Below are positions 1-12,900 of a stretch of DNA of 64,000 nt, one piece after another (positions within the stretch are counted from its first letter, which is position 1; the number at the start of each line of letters is the position of its first letter). The position numbers and the translations under genes were made by a program. The stretch is from Apostichopus japonicus (taxonomy: Eukaryota > Echinodermata > Holothuroidea > Aspidochirotida > Stichopodidae): assembly GCF_037975245.1 (NCBI RefSeq), contig NC_092563.1, positions 29,229,960 to 29,293,959 of the forward strand, in the 5' to 3' direction. Below the pieces are notes generated by a model. That model saw only the letters and a list, made by a program, of their open reading frames with translations. It was not told the origin of the DNA and searched no databases.

Positions 1-988
1 GCAACACACAGACAATGCTAATTCAAATTTGCTCCCATCACGCGAGAATCAGGAAATGAACAACTATAGATGCTCCCTCCAGTTAGCTAACTATCCGTGC
101 ACAGTTAATTCTGCAATACTTTGATAGAATGTTTCCACAGGTGTGTCATCAAACATGTAATTAAACAGACTTTCAAATTTCAACAAAAAATAAACATTTC
201 AAGAATGTATCAGGTGTGACTGTTTGTGTAGTAGACATAGGCTAACCATACATACATGTGCTTACTATACATACATGTGCTTACATAGGCTTATATGTAC
301 ATACATTTGCATATTAGGATGATTAGAAAGCAATGAAAAGCGACGAGCACTTTATTGATTAAACAACTACTTCCACACATTGATAGTTTGATATGTAAAA
401 TTATTGATCAAGTTGTTGTGATCATATTCCCAAATAGATACATGTAATTTATGAACAAGTAGAAGAAAAGCAGTTGAAAAAACTCAATCTATACACAACC
501 CAAAAACATTTTTCATGTTACCAAACTAATGGATCATTAATGTTCCTCAAAATGTCCCCAATATGAGATGGCATAAATTCTTAGTACAGTGAGCCTACGA
601 AATTTGCGAATAGGAGAGAGGCATATACACCAGGCAACGAAGTTGACGACGATGTCACAACTGAAGTACATACTAACTCCTTTTCTCTTACTTGTTCAGC
701 GCATCAAGATGTTTTTAATATTTATGCGGTATAATAACTGTATTATTATCTAGCATGTCTCAGTTATCGTACACAATCCTACACTTGCTTGTACACAAAG
801 GCTTGTATAAAATGTCAGCTAAGTTGCATAGCAATTTAATATCTGAAATTAGATAAAATATTCCCCTCATAGAAAAAAAGAAGAAAACAACAGAACATAA
901 AAAACAGCAAGCTTCCATATTTTGTATTTTTTTACTTGCTCGCAAGCGATATCCCTCATCGTTTTACCTTCAATTATATTTGACTTAC
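1..988. other. RANBP9/10 intron 4 (3' part outside window)
   Basis: This is AT-rich intron sequence downstream of exon 4. I see no exon, no clear transposon ends and no conserved RNA. A short direct repeat of the ATACATACATGTGCTTAC type occurs at about 247-300. Open frames here are short and read through simple sequence. Confidence 0.6.
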
Positions 989-3900
989 CTAAATGAACAC
1001 CATTTTTGGTATAAAAACATGAATTGTCTACCAAGTTGATTCCACAGCCTACCACATCTCCTGTGGTATAGGAAGGACCGTAGGGTATACCGTTGTGATT
1101 CCCAGTAGAGTTGCAGATGTTACCACTGTCTGCGTTGTAACCATATGAATGTTTATCTGACCCTGCAAGGAGAAACAAATGTTTACATTTAATCGGATAA
1201 AATACAAACAAAACCACTGACACATACTGCACAAATATGGCACAGACTCAAGAATCACCACATGTTTACAAGTAACATTCAATTTGAAAATCTTCAATGA
1301 GACAAAAAGAATTGCCTGGCATATGACAAGTACATATCAACACATTGTCATGAAATCCAGTGACCTATGTCGCTTGAACGATGTATATTTTATTGAACTG
1401 GTCTAGAGAGATAGCAGAACTAACTAGCCTCAGGTGAAGTCCTAGGGCTGATGTACAGTACTAGTACTAGTACTATGAAGCATCCTTTGGTACTTCCCTT
1501 GATATCTAACAAGCCCTCCTTCAACCCCCCCTCCCCCCCACCACTCAAGGTTTCCTTGTTATCTCCTTTCTCGCTCACAACTTTAAAGATGAACGATAGT
1601 GATTTTTCAGCATCGACGAAAAAATACGATTTTATTCAAGAGTATTCTAGTTGGTTTCCATATTACACATGTGAAAATTCAAGTCAATCCGATGTTGGGA
1701 AAGGCTTAAAAAAAATTCCTAAACTCGTTGATTTTTTAAACAAAAATTGGGCTTTTCGCGAAAAGCAATATGATGATCACGTGATCTACAGTGACATGTG
1801 ACGTCATTATGATGATAACAAAGTGACGGCTCGGCGTAGTGTACTTCAGCAGTGTGCACTTAGTGTGTAAGTTTAGTTGCAACCTACTCTATATTGGACT
1901 CGACAAACAACCTAAACCACTAGCAAAATGCCAAGAAATTGCGTTGTAGGGGGATGCAACAGAACGAATGTGGACTCTACACTAAGTTTTTTTTTAAATT
2001 TTCCAAGCGGAAAAAGTAGTGAGAGATATCGGAAACTCTGGATACGATTTGTGAGGCCAGAACCAGGAAAGACTTCATCGCACCAGGAGTTTCTCATGGC
2101 AAGAATGTGAAAGTTTTTTGCTGCCCACTTCACAGAAGATGATTGGGACCCTAAATATTTGATGCAGAAAAAGTTGAATGTGTCAGGAAAATTCAGATCG
2201 CTGTTAAAGACCACTGCAGTGCCAACAAAACTGGCGAAGAAAAACACGGATTCGCCTATGAAGAAAAGACGTCGTCTTTCCATCATTGTGTGGCAAGGTC
2301 ACTAAAGTAAAAAAAAATTGAAAGATTGATGCTTTTATGCCGCATTATTTATATATATCCCGATAAATGCAACAGTAAGTGTTGGAACTGGAAGACATGT
2401 CAGACGTGAACAACCTAATGACTATGTGAGGAGAGAATCCACGTGCAAATTTCAATTGGGGCATGGACGTCGCTTAGGCAGAGTTTTTTTTGGGCAGAGA
2501 TGTGTTCATACCCTCCAAACCACTTTTAATGTAATACGAATAGGAAATGTGTGTATGTCAGTGGCGGCGGAACCGGAGGGGGGGGGGCTTGGGGGGCTCA
2601 GCCCCCCAATGAAAAAGTTGAGGGGGCAAATGCTTGATAAGCCCCCCAATATTTACCAAGGCTCCGAAACGTGCATCTGCCCATTTTTCAATGCATACTT
2701 GTCGATCTGTCCGATGCACACGTATACTATATAGGTGTAATAATTTAAGTAAAAGCTGGGGGGACCCTCGGCCCGTCCCCTGGCTATAGACAACATAGTC
2801 AGCCCAACCGTGTCTTCACGCCCCGTGAAAAGTTGAAGCAGTGAGTGTGAGTACCGGTAAGCACAACACAACTTCGTCTTAAGCCAATTGCATCATTTCA
2901 GCCAGTTCTCCAACATCCCCTTATACTACACTAAAGAACGTCTTTGCGAGTACACTACGAGTAATAGCTACTCTCTTAAAACACCATCGAATATACAAAT
3001 TACAATGTTTTTACAGACTTTTGCGTGCAATCTGAGAAATTGCAGGCTTGAGACCAATATTTTAGGGCTAGTTTTTCGCAGCATAAAACACTCGGGAAGT
3101 GCCGGGCCGGCCACCTGTGGGTTTGAAAAACCCAAACTTTTATTGTAAGCTCCGCGCCAACCCATGGTGGCGCTCCGCTTAGATAGTCTCCACACATTAT
3201 CCCCCCCCCCCTCCCCCAATAATGTTTCCGTTCCGCCGCGCCTGGTGTATGCTCGAGCGAAACAAAACATCGTGTAAGTATTACTTACGATAGCGCACAC
3301 TGTCACTTATGTTTGCACAGTGGGAAAGTACCGTTTGCGGACCTACGTGAAGTTGTGCTAGATACGACTCCTCCTGAAGCCCAAACCACGAGGCATGCAT
3401 GTGAATAAACGCAATAGGTATTGCATGTAGTGAGAAAATTGTTCGAGCTAGACTAACTACTCGATTGAGTTCAAATGCGGTTATATTTCAAGCTCAATGA
3501 AACCTTTCTGTTGGATTTAATGACGCACGGAACAAGGAACGTTTATGTTTTACAGTAGGCCTAGCGCATACAAGCGAATCTACTTTGTTTAGAACTGGAT
3601 TTTCTTTCGGATGTTATACTAATCTACGTTTGAGACTGTCATCACTATTGTTATTGTGCCAGTTTGACTGGTAAGTGAGCACATTCATACATCACTCTGT
3701 ATAAAACCCGCCAAAAACGTGATCTTGAGATTTACGTTACTTTGGGTCAGCTTGCGAATTACCTCTTCAGATATTGAGAAATCGTTGCAAAATTGCCGCA
3801 AATTTCGTAAAAAAAACAAACTTGTAAACACGTGGTGAAGAAATCAAGAAACACCATGATATTCATTATCTATTTATGTCTTGAACATTACGCCGGAAAA

Positions 3901-6900
3901 TTTAACTAAAATAACAGTTATGCTGACACGAAATGCACGCACAGCTCCGTACTGAACAGTGCACAAACAGAAAAGATCATCACAGTGACGTCATTCACTG
4001 ACATGAGGGCTGTTCAAGGTCGTTGCAGTGTTTGCAAATTCCTAAATTACGGAGACGAAAAAACGATGTTATAATTCCCTTTTTTATAACTTTCCGGTGT
4101 GCTATTTGAAAAATTAAAAAAATATGTTGCTTGGTAACATATAAACTACATTATATATGAAAATGAGAGATTTTTTTTCTGTCACTATCGTTCTACTTTA
4201 ATGAAAGCCATGGCCAATCCATCTGAGTATGAATGGTCTTGAGTGATAGCAGAACTAACTAGCCTCAGGTAAAGTCCAGGGGCATGTACAGTAGTATTAC
4301 TAGTACTATGCAGCATCCTTTGGTACTTCCCTTGATATCTAATATGGCATGTATGACCTTTCCACAAGTCACTGCACTCTGCTGCTTGACTTCAACATAA
4401 ACCTAATGATTCAGCAGACAATAGCTAGTACGACAGGGCAGCGTGTAACACTGAAAATAGTTCATGTAGAGTATCACCAGCACAGTGTAAAGAAGAGTAA
4501 GCATTCTGTACATATTTTGCTTCAGTTAACCGACAGTAAATGATACTGACTGACATCTTTGTTTTCAACCTGGTGAAACTCTTGTCGTCTAGACTGGACC
4601 AAATAGGGTTTGGTACTTCAATATTTTACAACACAGTTATCAAACAAAATGTTCTGATCTCATATGCAAACCTGATCAAGTTTTTGGTTTTAGTAATCAT
4701 GGAAAACTACAAACCATTTTTGACATTATTTATGTTTTGCTAGACCATGTTTTGCATAGACCACAAAATGGTTGGCTGAGAATTTGTCCAAAAATTCACA
4801 ACAGTTACTTGTTCTGCCATGTTGGTTACAATGATGCAAAAACAGATAACCTGTTGAAGATGTCTAAGTTGAGTCAATTATTAGCATGATGCGAAAAAAT
4901 TGTTTACAACATCATAAAAATGTTGGAGAAAAGTGAATACTAACCCAGCTCCATTCCTTGCTTCTAAGTTACTTTCCATAATCTCTCAAATATTTTTTTA
5001 TGTTTTTCAATGGTAGAAACAAATTTGGTTTAATTTTGAAAGGTCTGTATCTGAGAGCTCTTAAGATTGAGATGAGCAATCACGTTACTTTCAATCTCGG
5101 CAAACGTAGCATTGAATGAGGCCCATCATCAGAGATTGCAAGTTTCACCTTTCTTACCCTTCAGCAATATCTATACATTTGAATGTAAATGATCATGATG
5201 ATGACAGATTAATGATCAACAAGGATTGTTTTTGATTTGGAATCCCTTCAACTGCCAGAGTCTCAAAGAATAAATGGTCATGTACAGAGAAGCATGAATC
5301 TGACAGCCAAGGCTAAGTACTGTACTGCTATGCAAGGTGTGCTTTCTGACTAATAAAATCAAACCTAATAGTCTGTGCCGTTAAAGATAAAACTTGTAGG
5401 AGCGTGAAACCGTTTGAACAACAACACTTTGTGTCAAGTAAATTTACTTACAGTATATAGATCAGACTTTATATCAGAATGCAAGAAATGAAATAGGACA
5501 GACCTCTGCTTTGCCAAATGAAAATGTAAAGTTGACATGTCAATTGAATAACCTTGTACAATTATCCACACTATTTTGTCACTAAATGATGTAAGTCACC
5601 AAGGAAATTATTACCTGGTAGTCTGTTGAGATTGGTTGCAAATTCGTCAGTGGATAAACCAATTGCCATATACCTGAAAGAAAAGAACAAAGAGGATAAG
5701 ATGACATCGGTATCGGTATCAGTACTGTACTGTGAACATCAAAATCTATAGAAAGCTTCAACCACATCTCATTCCTGCAACAGTCAACATGTGTGGAAAA
5801 ACTACCTGTCTCCTCACTCACTCAGCACCCTTGATGTACTTTATCTAGCGTGACCAAGAAACCATTTAGCCCTGTCCTGATCCAGTGACGATGGGCCACA
5901 TCTATGATAGTTGGTCCATGGGTCTGGACAGGGCTCATACTGCAGGTAACTTGGTCAATCGAGGTAAGACTGGAAGGAATCAATTAAGAGTCAAAATGCT
6001 AAATCATGCTCTTTGAGTTATCACAGATTCAGTTGCGACATTTTTGTTGATGTCTTCGTAACTTTGTTAGGTACCTTCTCCCATCTGGGAAGCTTTAAAA
6101 AGATTCTGATTTAGGGGATTTGAGTCGTGTTGTGAAAATGATTTTGAAAGTCCTGAAACATTCTATGTGCAGAATAAAAAAAATTAAATTAATATAACCT
6201 ATAGGAAAATATCTAAAACTATACTAAATTTAACTCAAATAAAAATTTACCTTTATAAAACTGATAATTAGGTAACAGAAACACACAAACTGCACACAAC
6301 ATAAAACAAACTGGACATCATTTTCCCCCTCTAGTACCTCTCACAAGCCCATTATAAGCCAAAGCAATGTACACCTTGGATATTATACGTACGATACAAA
6401 CGCATTTGTAACAGGCATTACATAGTGATGAAGAGTCCCGCTTTGGTGGAGATCTCTCAACTACTGTAAACATACTATATTATAGACAAACAGCCCAATT
6501 TCTATCAAACTGAGCAGCTTCTTCTCCTGTGATTAGACAAATCACCTCTGTGGTGGACTGGTAGTTATTATTTCAGATATTACTTTCCTCAGTATTTCTA
6601 TTTATAGTCATGATCCAAGTTAAACAAATCGATGACAAGTTAAGAGTGCTTGACATGCAAAGGTAGTTTTCTTCGTATTCAGTGGCATTTTCCATTAGGC
6701 CAAACAACTCTGATGATATGCTAGTTGAAGATTCATACTCACTTTTTCACTGACTAAAATTCCGATCATTTTGCAGCTGATCAGCAGTGAAGATAAACAG
6801 TACTACAGTAATTTGTGATAACCATCACACATGTACAGCCCTTTACATATCGGCTGACATTTGACCCATAAAACCAATCTCTACTGATCATGGGGTTGTG

Positions 6901-9900
6901 TAATCAACACAGCAAAAGATAAATCAAAACATATCATCGAATGTGACTTCAAGTGGGGTGATAAATGCAGTAGGTGGTAACACTGGCACATTCATGTGTG
7001 TTCATCTACACAAATGGTTAATGTTACCAACTATGCAGGAATTTTGTTAGGATGACCTCTAAGAATAAGGCTATAAAATTGAGCATTCAATAATGTTATG
7101 GGGGGGGGGGGGTTTATAAGTGAAAGGAAGCAAGAAGGGAAGTGTGGGAGGTTGAAGGAGACAAGGAAGGTGGGATGGGGGAATGGGAGGTTTAAGAGAC
7201 GGGAGGGATGGGGCGGATGGATCAATGGAAAGCATAGAGTAGAGAATGATGGAACAGGGGAAGGAAAAGGAAACAGAGGGAGGGAAAGAAGCTTAAGGAA
7301 AGAGGACCAATTTAATAATCTTTGGAGATTCATATGTGGAGTTTCACATAGTGAGACGTTTCCTTGTAAACAGAGTTAATAATAACCTGAAGAATCTCAC
7401 TTGGAGAATGCTGCTGTAAGTCACATGTAACTGCTTACCCTGTCAACATATTGGATGTACAGTACACCAATGATGTTATCCTTGCAGAATGTTATTTTTA
7501 AAATGACAATTTTCAAGACCGTGAAGCTCCTTGTAGCAGTGGAGCCTAAGTACAACCAACAGAGCATGTAATTCTGTTCTTCACTGATTTCAATACGAAA
7601 TTAATGAGGGTAACTTATTAATACAAATCTGTACTTGTAAGTAACAGCTGTCAAATGATGTCAAATCCAATGTTACTTGGTGTTAGTGGAGAGAGAGTTT
7701 CCTTTAAAGTTTTCATCATAATTTCAAATGTGTTTTGCTTGCAAACTATGTTCATGCCTTTATATTGGTCTCTTCAATTGTTCTCATACCAAACACACCA
7801 TTCAGGGTCATTTAGTTACACAGCTTAATTAGCAGGATCATGGAATGTGCTCAGGGCTGTATAAATATTGTCTAGCATTTATCATAGGTATTCACCATGT
7901 GACTGCATGCTGCTGAGAAGTAATCAGTAATTAAAATCCTTGACAGAAGTTAAATTCCATCTGTCATATGCAACCATGTGTTGGACCTTAGTAACAGAAT
8001 TCGTTGAGAAGTTTCTGAGAGTTTATAATGCAAGGCATGACTCAACTAAGTTGACCAAATGTCAAATTAAGAATGCACCCTGAAATGTTGCTTGTAACAT
8101 TAGGTGCACAAAAATTAACTCTGAACCAACACATGAGAAACAAACTTTGAAAAAAACCATTCTTTACAATGGAATTATAAATTAATTAAAGATAGCTTTC
8201 ATCTACATTCCAGCACTCCGGAGTGCAGTATTTAACACACTAACCTTACTTAGCATATTATTGCTACTGTAGTACACAAAAGTAAGTTCATACCAGAATG
8301 AACAAACTGGTATGTAAAGTGGCCAGTACTGTACTGTATGTACTGAGTTCACAGTGCATACATTTGGAGAAGGAGCTGTATTGACAAACACCCTGTCTGT
8401 CTGACTAGGATCATGTAAAAGTTACATGCATTTCATTGTACATCATTTGCAGTACAAATCTATACTAACTGCAACCGGGTTATAATCCATCTAGGAGTAA
8501 GCTGGACACTTTTTGAGGGAGAGGGGGGGGGGCGAGGGGGGGGGGAAGGGGGAGGGTAATGGGAGGACAGAAAGAGATGATACATGAAGCTTTGAGGAGT
8601 GCCAGAAATACTTGCATCTTAATTTCATTGAAATATTAATCCTGAAACGGATGCATAAACGTAGGATTTAGAACAGAGGTCGAACTTTATTCAACTTTTG
8701 AGATGTCTATCGAAATGAGACAGCACACCAGACGACTGTATGGATGTGTTCTTGAAAGTTGTGTGCCCTGCAGGTATGGTCGTTATTACATGTTTTATTC
8801 AAATGTTTGAAATGTGCATGATGATGATGCCAGTCCAACAACATTACAATTCACATTGGTACCTTGTAAATTGCAAATCACTGGTTTGATTCCCTGGCAG
8901 AATGTCAGTGAAGGCTCAGACCCCTTAGAAGCTATTATGGTTATTGATGATTGTCAAAATGGTGACCGATTCCTCCCAGTGTAATGGCAGAGGCCTGCAG
9001 GGACTTGACCATTCTACTTCTTCGCGAGCTCCTGCTCACAGGAGGATCTAAAATATATGTATACATACATGCACACATACATACTTCAAAGTTTCTGATA
9101 CTTTTGTGTTGTTGGATAGTTATCCAACACATTTCTCACATTATGATAGAGTTAATATACATATCAACAAACTAGCATTGTGCCAAACATCTTGGTGGGA
9201 TACTCTACTGACAGTCTATGAAAGTATCATTTATCACTGAAAATTTATTTTTTTGGGGTGTTTTTTGTTCAAGAAACAGAGACAAACAATTGAGATGACT
9301 TGAATGTATTTCTTCTGCCTACCAAATTCTCATGTTACATTTCAGATAGTACTGTACAGTTCTACAGAGATGAATATTAAACGGCAACAGAGGCCTTATC
9401 GACTATTATCTATGACTATGTTCACATTCAACAGAGTGGGTAGTTCCTTTTACAAGATGCATCAAGTAACATTGCACACATGTTGCAAGATTCCTTTGTG
9501 GATATAATTGGATGACATTAGAAATTCTCTGGAGGGTATAAACAATACATATCTCCAAATCTTGATATCTTAGAGTTGCTGACATACAACCATGTACAAT
9601 ATATTCTGTTCACAGTTCAAATTCCATCACACACATACATCACATACACTACATACAACACATACATCACATCACACACATACATCACATAGAATACCTT
9701 AAACAAACTAACAATAATATAACATCCTTTCACCTCCCCTTGATGCCTTGTTATTGTGTACTTGTAAGTACTACATGTATGCTCCATACAATTATGATTC
9801 TGTGATGAATCAGTTCCTTATGTACTGTAACATATAGCTATACAGTATAATACTATCATATAACAAAGCCAATTGCACACCTCTTACTCATCACTACACA

Positions 9901-12900
9901 CAACTCTTGAAACATTTCACCTTCTAATTGGATTTTTTTTTTGTCTTTCAGGATTTCCATGGTCATTTGGCTTGCATAACAAACCTACTGGGTGAGCAGC
10001 ATGGTTGCCAATAATATCACATTAGCTTGGCATTTAAAATTTGGTGGTTATGCTGGACTGAACGTCAATAGTAAAATACTTGAATGAAACAGCTGCAACA
10101 GTAACTGTACTGGGCATTTCTGTTTAATTGTCAAGAAGGTGTAGGGATTGTTTTAATCTAGGTAATTTAAATACTGCATCACAAAATCTTAGCCAAGAAA
10201 TCCATCACATTTTTGCAAAATTATGCAGAGTCTGAAACACTATTTAACCTTCTGCTCTAAGGTGTTTCAGGTTGCGAGTTGTCATAGAATGAACCAACCT
10301 TTCCCTGCAGATCAATAAATGCTTGTACACATCAGGTATCTCTACTCAGCACAGAGGCTACTCGTTTCCCACTGTTCGCATAGTCATTGCACTGAAGGCG
10401 TCCTGTTTTCTAAATGTGAAATTAAGATTGGTAAAATGTGATGACCAAGTCAAAAGCATCACATGCTAGAGTTTCCTTCACAGCAATAAATAAGTAATAT
10501 GTAACCTTCTGTAGTACCAACAATATCTTCATAGAACATGCACTAACTGTTGCCCTGGTATAAAAGACATCTAGTACAGTAGAACTAAAGCTATTGCCGT
10601 GAACCACTGAGGTAAGAAGAAAAAGTCAACAAGTTTGCATATATAACAGTTCAGTATCAACTTGAAACAGTGTAAATAATTTGGGAAGATCATACAAAAC
10701 TGCAGCATTTTTGTAGAGTAGACTGAAAATGACAAAAGAAACCAGTTGCTTATTGTGATGTCTTCTAAGTTACATATCGTGCACATTTTACTTCACTTGC
10801 CTTAACCTTAAATGAGAAGGGTGCATTAAAACACAATCAAAACCACTGTAAAGAAGCTAAAGCACTGTGAGACAATACCCATTTCTTACAGTACCTGATA
10901 CATTCTTTGTAACAAAGGATTGCAACAAAATAGTAAACAATATTTTTAGAACTTTACAGTCCCACCGACTATTACTGTAGTTCTTAAACCCCTACAGTAC
11001 CTGCTTAAAATAGTAACAGGGTCAATATTCTTAATTTAGCTCTGGACAATAATAGTTTGTTGTTTTTACTGGTCTACTGTGATGAAGTACTGTACTGTAT
11101 GAAGGTCATTTACTTGTTACGAGGGCCCATTGTAGCCTAACGCTAGTCACTGCTAGTGAGAAACCTAATGTTATAATGTGGAGAGTAATTGAAATTGCCT
11201 ACGTGATAAATCAGTATTTGAGAAATTAGGTCGGGTTACCGTGTCACAATGTTATAATACACGATTGTTCTGGTATATTCCTTATGATGACGTGCTGGTC
11301 TCGGGTTAACGTCGGTTTACGTGAAGTCCCGTTGCGCTGTAGACACATTTTCGTGGATTCTCTGGAACGTACGCGAGATATGCAAAGGACTTCCAAGAAT
11401 AGAGAAACTGGGTCAAGTGTATCGAGAAAAATCTAGATGATCCTTGACATGGCGAATCGTATAAAAACCCGCCCAGATCGGAGAGTTTCTCAGTTTCTGA
11501 ACGAATACAAGCGACGACACATATTATACCATTCTACTTTATATCGTCAGTGCTCAACTGCCAGTAGTTTCTGAGGGATTGAGATATCGATACCAAGATT
11601 GATTCTACACTTCCATTCAGAAGTTTGAAGAGGACTTTGCTGTGAAAATACAGTTTTTCAGTCTTTATTTCGGAGAAGGTGAAGAATTTCTGTCTCCGTT
11701 GAGGAAGTTCGTTACGCCAGGAGTTGGTGGCTATAAAGCTGATTTTGGACTGACTCTGGTAATATTTAGTCGGCGAGAAGTTCGACTTGTGCTTCACTTG
11801 ATTGTGGCTGGAAGTCCGTCTTCTATTTTGGAGCATCGCCGGAAAGAAGGTGACTGCTGTTTCTGGGATCGCGAGAAACTTCGTCGAGGACCAGTGAATT
11901 TCGCAGTACAACGGACCGAGAATCGTCGTCATCAAGGTCGTGGCCGCTGAGGGATATCGCCGTTGGAAGAGACCAGCGTGTTTTAAAGTGTATCCTATCT
12001 TGTTAAGTTTGTGAGTAATTTTCTGTATATTTGTAATTACCACTTGTTGTTGTTGGTTCGAAATCCATTGTTCAATACAGTTTACGTTCTCATTCAAATT
12101 CTCTAGACTCGTCAATTTGTCTGTGTTCCTTATGGAAACGAACCCAGGCTTGTGTCTCGTTAAAAATTAATTATCGAGACCTCTCGCATTCCAACGTAAC
12201 ATACTGCTATTGGCACTCTCTATTCAGCTGATCTAGTTCTATATCTGAAATCATCATTAGTACTTTCTGACACACACAGCTACAGCAACATTGAGATAAT
12301 CATCTCATGTTCTCAGATGTTGTTGATTAACATGTACCTATTAACAGACTAAGATATGCTTACACACACAGGTATTTGTAGTCTCAATATGAGTAGTAAG
12401 TCGTAGTAGTGGTTATCCAAATGGTTGTACTAACAGAGCATAACAACTTGGGTGTTAATGGGGACTTATTGCATCTACATGACTTAGGACTGTAGGATTT
12501 AAATTTATACAACTAATCATCCAAAACTTGTTAGGTATTTATATAGATGCACACATAGCCAATAATACTTTAATGATGATCAAAAACGAACATAAATTGA
12601 CATATATTGATATGTGTACAGTGGAATGTTTTCTTTAACTGACTTTCATTGCCATCAGGAGGTGCTAGTTTTGCTTCACTTGGTAGTTACTTAAATGAAC
12701 CCATAAGAAGAAATAGAGATTATCTCTTCATTAGAGAGGAAAACCTACAGTCCCTTGTACAATATTACTGTTTCATATTTAAGTGACATGACATTATTGA
12801 ACATTCATGTAACTCAGCAAGATCCTATATAGGGACTACTTGGTGTGCAATAGAGAGCAACAGGACATTGATTTTACATAAAATTACTTTTTTACTTAAA

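Larger units (their letters stand above)
1163..5614. other. RANBP9/10 intron 3, repeat-rich
   Basis: This 4.45-kb intron holds a 110-base direct repeat (1397-1509 and 4232-4342), a broken THAP-domain ORF (1928-2305) and an hAT-like element (2559-3244). The stretch 4343-5614 shows no recognisable gene or repeat. Confidence 0.7.

Noticed and set aside
1912-2286. 124-codon minus-strand frame opposite the THAP pseudogene
   Set aside because: It is the shadow of the THAP coding sequence on the other strand.
9934-10000. Exon-like stretch after a TTTTTGTCTTTCAG acceptor on the plus strand
   Set aside because: It has a good acceptor, but the coding part is short, matches no family, and lies in the RANBP intron on the opposite strand with no partner exons.
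11534-12115. 193-codon minus-strand frame as a genuine gene
   Set aside because: Its composition follows the LTR-like block, it has no recognisable motif, and a plus-strand frame overlaps it. It is kept only as a finding to test.
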